DNA of 64,000 bases. Origin: Theropithecus gelada. Taxonomy: Eukaryota; Chordata; Mammalia; Primates; Cercopithecidae. Of the stretch, positions 59,843 to 64,000 are shown piece by piece. The stretch spans positions 54,178,521 to 54,242,520 of the forward strand of contig NC_037670.1 in NCBI RefSeq assembly GCF_003255815.1. The letters are read 5' to 3'. A model generated the notes under the pieces. That model was not told the DNA's origin, searched no databases, and was given only the letters and a program-made list of their open reading frames with translations. The stretch's first letter is position 1, and every line of letters starts with the position of its first letter. A program made the position numbers and the translations under genes.

Positions 59843-60435
59843 TGTCAATCGAGAAAAATGACGAGACAAGTCTCAATCATTTTAGGAGATTTATTTGCCA
59901 GAGTTAAGGACATGCACCTGGGGGACAGGTGTATACCTTTCTCCAAAGATGATTTTCTCTAAATTTAAAAGGGGAAAGGGTGGGATATTGAGAAGTACAC
60001 AATTTTCATGTAAAAGGTGGGTAGAAAAAATAGTAATTCATGCATTTTTCTGGCTCAGTGAATCTGGATTTTTTTACATAAGATGACATAAACAAATGAG
60101 GCAGAGGAATAATGCAGGAGAGCTGCATTTTATATAAGACAACATAGGCAAAATGGGGCAGGGAAACAATCGGATATGCATTTGTGTCTGGTGAACTGGG
60201 GATGACTGCGCCTGTAAAAACAAGCTATCAGTTTGCATTGCCATGGTGTAATTGTAACAGCTCATGAGGAATTTCCTTGTGGGCAAAATATGGGGGAGGC
60301 ATGTAGCTTTTCATCTTGTAGCCATATTATTTAGGAACCAGAAGGGGGAGGCAGGTTTGTGGGACCCTGTTCCCAGCTTGATTTTTTCCTCTGGTTGAAT
60401 GAGTTTGGGGTGCCAAAATTTAATTTCCTTTCACA
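59843..60435 (-). mobile_element. Solo LTR in intron 4, copy 3 of the window's LTR family
   Basis: Bounded by TGTCAATC on the left and TTTCACA on the right (TG...CA) and flanked by a 4-bp duplication CAAG (59839-59842 and 60436-60439). Minus-strand wording (caccccaaactcattcaacc, aaatcaagctgggaacaggg) matches the copies at 16,090 and 30,764 over its first part. About 593 bp; a complete solo LTR. Confidence 0.85.
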
Positions 60436-60565
60436 CAAGTAACATTGGAAAGATTTCAACTGGGCTCTACCACTGAATGGTTGGTCTAGGATTCAAAGGT
60501 GGTGAAATGAATGTATAGATGTATATCGGTAAATCTTTAAAAGCTTTTAATCTTTGTCCCTAAAG

Positions 60566-61260
60566 GAGAACTCTCTCATTCTGGAGGATCCCTTTGAATG
60601 TAATGATTTGGGAGAAGATTGCACTCACAGTTCCACAATGACTCAGTGTTTGTTAACTCAGAGTGGAAAGAAACCCTACGTCAGCAAACAGTGTGGAAAA
60701 TCCCTTAGTAATCAGTTGTCCCCTAAACCACATAAACAAATTCATACTAAAGGTAAATCATATCAATGTAATATATGTGAAAAGGCCTATACTAATTGCT
60801 TTCACCTTAGATGGCACAAGATGACTCACACTGGAGAGAGGCCATATGCATGTCATCTATGTGGAAAATCCTTCACTCTGTGTTCTCACCTTAGAAGACA
60901 TGAGAAAACTCACAGGGGAGAGAGACCATATAAGTGTCATCAGTGTGGGAAAGGCTTTATTCAATCCTTTAACCTTCTAAGATATGAGAACTCACCTTGG
61001 ATAAAAGCGTTATGAATGTGATAAAAGTGGGAAGGTATTTAGTCAAAGCTCTGGCTTTAGAGGACACACAAGAATTCACACTGAAGAGAAATCACATGCT
61101 TGTCTTCTATGTGGGAAAGCCTTCAGTCTATCTTCTGACCTTAGATGATATGAGAGAACATGCACTGGAGAAAAGCCATATGAATGTCATTTATGTGGGA
61201 AAGCCTTCAGTCAGTGTACTAATCTTAAATAACATCAGAAAATTCACCCTGGAGAGAAAA
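60566..61260 (+). pseudogene. ZNF705-like finger exon and downstream finger remnants
   Basis: After acceptor ccctaaag come the acidic leader, a degenerate finger (KKPYVSKQCGKSL), then three good C2H2 fingers: QCNICEKAY...HKMTH, ACHLCGKSF...HEKTH and KCHQCGKGF with its second half damaged. A 2-bp loss in GAGAGAACTCAC shifts the frame to a stop at 61015. In the old frame, fingers continue to TGA at 61146, the family's usual stop, and further finger-like words (CHLCGKAFSQC) extend to 61250, showing that the ancestor had a longer array. Confidence 0.88.
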
Positions 61261-61269
61261 TTATAAACA

Positions 61270-63690
61270 TCTTCAGAACATATTCTGAGTTTAGATGACA
61301 TGGTATTAGGAATGACGAATGTAAGGAATATGGAAGAGACTTCAGCTGTAGTTGTAACATCTAAACATGCCAAAGGACTCACATTTTGAAGAATTACTAT
61401 AATCAACATGGACGTTACTTCAGTTACCTTTATTCTTCAGTCCACATCAATAAATTCATATGGAAGAGAAATTGTATGACACGTATGTACCAAAGACTTG
61501 TTAGTGATCTGATCATAAATGACATGAGAGAGCTGAAACTGTCAACATAATAAACTAAAAGTCTTCAGCAACAGTTTTAATAACTTAAAACGTGTGGAAC
61601 TTTCAGGTAGAGAATCTCTAGCTCTGCGTTCAGTGTGAAAATGTTTTTATGTGCAATTTGTTGTCAAATAACATAGAAAACTTTACTTGGATGAACCCTT
61701 TATTTATATTTTCTGTGAATAAACATTCAGCCAAGCACTAGGCTTGATGTTCACAAGAAAACACAGTGATAAAATGCTGCTAAAATGGAAAATAAGAGAG
61801 GAAATCCTTTATAAGCTAAATAAGAAGGGAAAGTCTTTCCAAGGGCAATGAATTCTCTTGGAATACCAAACACTTCTTACTGGAGAAGTTATGCCTTGAA
61901 AAATCATGAGAAATCCTTTCTTCACAGAGAAACGCTTGTGGCACATGTGAGATTTCACACTGGACAAAACACGGTTAGCATCTTGAAAGGAGAAGATTCT
62001 TTAGGGGTAATTCATTTCTTAGTTGACATTAAGTTTCTCACATTGAGGAGCTATCAAACTTGAAAATCACTGTGGAGAAACCTGATAGATTTCTCATCAG
62101 AAAAGTGAGTCAAGAAGGTGGACCTCTAGAAAAAACTCTTAACACATAGTTTAGCAAAATAATTCAGAAATTTGAGAAAATGTCTATTCATAAAAATGCA
62201 GCACATAAATGTATAATAGCAAAGTGACCTGGGCATAAATTGAATGCAGAATAATGTAAGAAATCTCATTAAACATTTCCAAAAGATCAATACTTACAAA
62301 TATTCAAAGAATACAATCGGTTGTTGAAAAAACTTAGTGTGTTGGTGAAGTCCTTCTTTCATTTATGCAGCCCTAACAAATCGATTTGCATCTGCACTCC
62401 TTGGCTTATGGGTCGAGATTCTACCCCAACTTCTGAGTCTCCCCAGTCTTCAATGGCTCTTTCCTCACAGCTCACCTCCCTTTACTTCAATGTCCACTAA
62501 AACCACTTGTTTCCATCCAACCCTGGAACTGACACATCAGGGATCTTCAGCCCCACTTGCCAGATTTCTCAGTGTGTCATTGCATAGATTTAGCAAGGAA
62601 ACGGAGGCTGGATCAAAGACACCTAGTATATGCATTTGGGTGTCCCCAGCCCTTGCCTCTGTCTCTGAGTAGTTACCTGGGATCAGAGAATAAGGCAGCC
62701 CTGCTCTTCTATCCCTCAGAAATCTCTTGAAATTTTGTCCCTGAAGCCTCTCTAAGTGGAGGTAGCAGTTCATCTCATGACACCCCAGAGTTTACTCAGG
62801 TCAGTCCTGAGTTATTACGCAGAGACAGACACAGCTGTGTTCCTTTTACTTCTGTCCAGAAGATAAAACACCAGCATGATAAAACAGCCGAACCTGTCAG
62901 CCACCATGCAAGCCTTTCCTATATTTGGTTCAATGTACTTTTCCAGAAGCAAAATGAAAGTTCTCACAGATGGGGCCTCCTCTGCCTTGTCCTCAGAATT
63001 GGAAAATGTATTATCCATCAAGGAGCCTCAGTACTGAACCTAAAACTCAAGAGAAAACGTTTCCTGAATAATAAGTGGGATGATGACTTGAAATTTTGCA
63101 AAACAGGCACAATCTTAATATGATAGGCCTTACTAAGGCTAAATGGCCTTATCCATGGTTGAAATTGACACATCATTATATTAAAAAATCTCCACAAGTG
63201 ATTGATTTTACTCAGCAGCCAGGGTTTATGTCAAGTGTGAGGATAATGAGCAAGAAATTCAAGCCTTTGGCAAGCTGGTTGGAGCGGCAAGGATTGTGTC
63301 CAGGTAGAGCTCACAACATTATTTATTGTTTAATCTATTTAATTAAATATGTAATTTACCCTCAAACTGTGGCTGACATTATATGTAGTCCTGAGCCACA
63401 TTAAGATGTACTATTTGTGCTGTGAAATTCTAGGGGATTTGACAAATGCATGGTGGTAGATCTGCAGCATTAAAGCATAACACAAAATGCTTCTCTTATT
63501 CAAGCTCTTCTTCCCTTCACATAGAGGGAATCAATCGACTTTTGTATACTAACTTTCGAATTTGTTTCTTTATTCCCATCTTCTTTAATTAAAGCACAAG
63601 ATATCGTACTCAATTTCCATTTGATCTTCCAAAAGAAAGGTACTGAATAATCCATACCTGAATTTCAGTGATTCAGACTCAGGTCCACCG
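61270..63690. other. 3' flank of the ZNF705-like locus; no gene seen
   Basis: 61270-62100 still contains scattered finger-like words and a KRAB-ZNF 3'-UTR character. From 62300 on it is unassigned sequence with no domain-bearing frame. Confidence 0.45.
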
Positions 63691-64000
63691 CTAAGCAGTA
63701 AAGGCCAAACATCCTGTGCTGCCACCTCATGGCCGGCAGAGGGCAATGAAACCCATCGTTCCGGCCATGCAGGGCTCATGCGCGGTCTGCTTCCCGCGGG
63801 TTGCCGGGTCTCCAGGGAGGACCTGAGTTTTCTTTACCCAGGGTGAGGGAGGCGCCGTCGCCCTGGCTTTGGGGCTGGGGCCTCCGGGGAGGTTCCGGTG
63901 GGGGCGTTAAAGAGGCCGCTCTTTTTGCAAGGCCCAAGATGGCAGGCCCCGCGCAGGCCGCGCTGTTCCGCGCCCTCAGGGCGTCAGTATCCTGTTGGGG
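63690..64000 (+). promoter_or_regulatory. CpG island at the window edge
   Basis: CpG density rises abruptly (catgcgcggtctgcttcccg, gaggcgccgtcgccctgg, ccccgcgcaggccgcgctgt). No TATA box. Probably the promoter of a gene extending to the right; a bidirectional promoter cannot be excluded. Confidence 0.65.
63939..64000 (+). CDS. Possible first coding exon of a downstream gene (partial)
   Basis: ATG in the context cccaagATGG within the CpG island opens a frame that stays open to the edge: MAGPAQAALFRALRASVSCW. The Ala/Arg/Leu-rich, acid-free start would suit a mitochondrial targeting peptide. I do not recognise the protein and too little is visible to be sure it is coding. Confidence 0.4.
   Translation, partial: MAGPAQAALFRALRASVSCW

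Larger units (their letters stand above)
56196..61148 (+). pseudogene. ZNF705-family KRAB zinc-finger copy, disabled
   Basis: All five coding exons of a ZNF705-type gene are in order: 56196-56207 (MHSL|), 57902-58028 (KRAB-A), 58807-58902, 59434-59513 and 60566 onward. Every intron is GT-AG, phases agree throughout, and the finger exon carries the family's ENSLILEDPFECND leader. The human family has copies on 8p23.1, 11q13 and 12p13. ZNF705 proteins are nuclear, KRAB-containing, short-array C2H2 factors. Lesions: codon two of exon 3 is TAG where the family has Tyr, and a 2-bp deletion near 60990 shifts the last finger to a stop at 61013-61015. The ancestral-frame stop lies at 61146-61148. An LTR sits in intron 4. 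Likely a recently inactivated segmental duplicate; a sequencing error at both lesions is possible but less likely. Confidence 0.88.

Noticed and set aside
60997..61266. Separate + frame of 89 codons after the finger exon
   Set aside because: It is the out-of-frame reading of the degenerate ZNF705 fingers, not an independent gene.

Overview
This is nuclear DNA of a higher primate. It is dense in Alu elements of both strands (about twenty, several nested in one another). It also has L1 3' ends, a THE1-type MaLR LTR, a mariner (HSMAR1) copy, solo LTRs and a betaretrovirus-like ERVK/HML gag fragment. Genes are split by GT-AG introns and CpG-rich promoters are present. A run of N at 6996-7072 shows a draft assembly. 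The exact species cannot be read from the sequence; a catarrhine (Old World monkey or ape) fits best.

Left third (1-24,000): mostly unique or old-repeat DNA. The best gene signal is a set of minus-strand exons between 20150 and 11601. Three of them (17088-16930, 14432-14319, 11767-11601) join in one open frame across two introns. I do not recognise the product. A CpG-rich block at 3,650-4,300 holds a possible first exon on the minus strand. A 46-bp minisatellite at about 12,370-12,640 seems to have grown from the tip of a DNA-transposon remnant.

Middle (24,280-28,945): a minisatellite array of about 75-bp units, the most unusual object in the window. Each unit carries three short dyads: GATATT-N6-AATATC twice and GGGGGTGTACACCCCC once. 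The array is in two opposed blocks separated by an AT-rich hinge at 25,757-26,131. A short third block at the right edge returns to the first orientation and abuts the decayed ERVK gag (about 28,945-30,406, minus strand). A pair of nested LTRs follows.

Right part (32,200-64,000): two KRAB zinc-finger loci in + orientation, both damaged. The first (32,262-39,200) resembles the family clustered on human 19p13.2. It has a CpG promoter and canonical 127-bp and 61-bp KRAB exons, but a lost splice donor, two frameshifts and an Alu block through its finger array. The second (56,196-61,148) is a ZNF705-family copy with all coding exons in place, but a nonsense codon in exon 3 and a 2-bp deletion in the finger exon. 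Between them, on the minus strand, lies the first exon of a DEFB108-like beta-defensin whose start codon reads GTG. ZNF705 and DEFB108 copies also lie together in human segmental duplications (8p23.1, 11q13), so this is probably a member of that duplicon family. A CpG island at the right edge contains a possible ATG of another gene that runs out of the window.

The recurring theme is a duplicated KRAB-ZNF/defensin neighbourhood in decay, beside a large inverted tandem array. No intact protein-coding gene can be assembled wholly inside the window.
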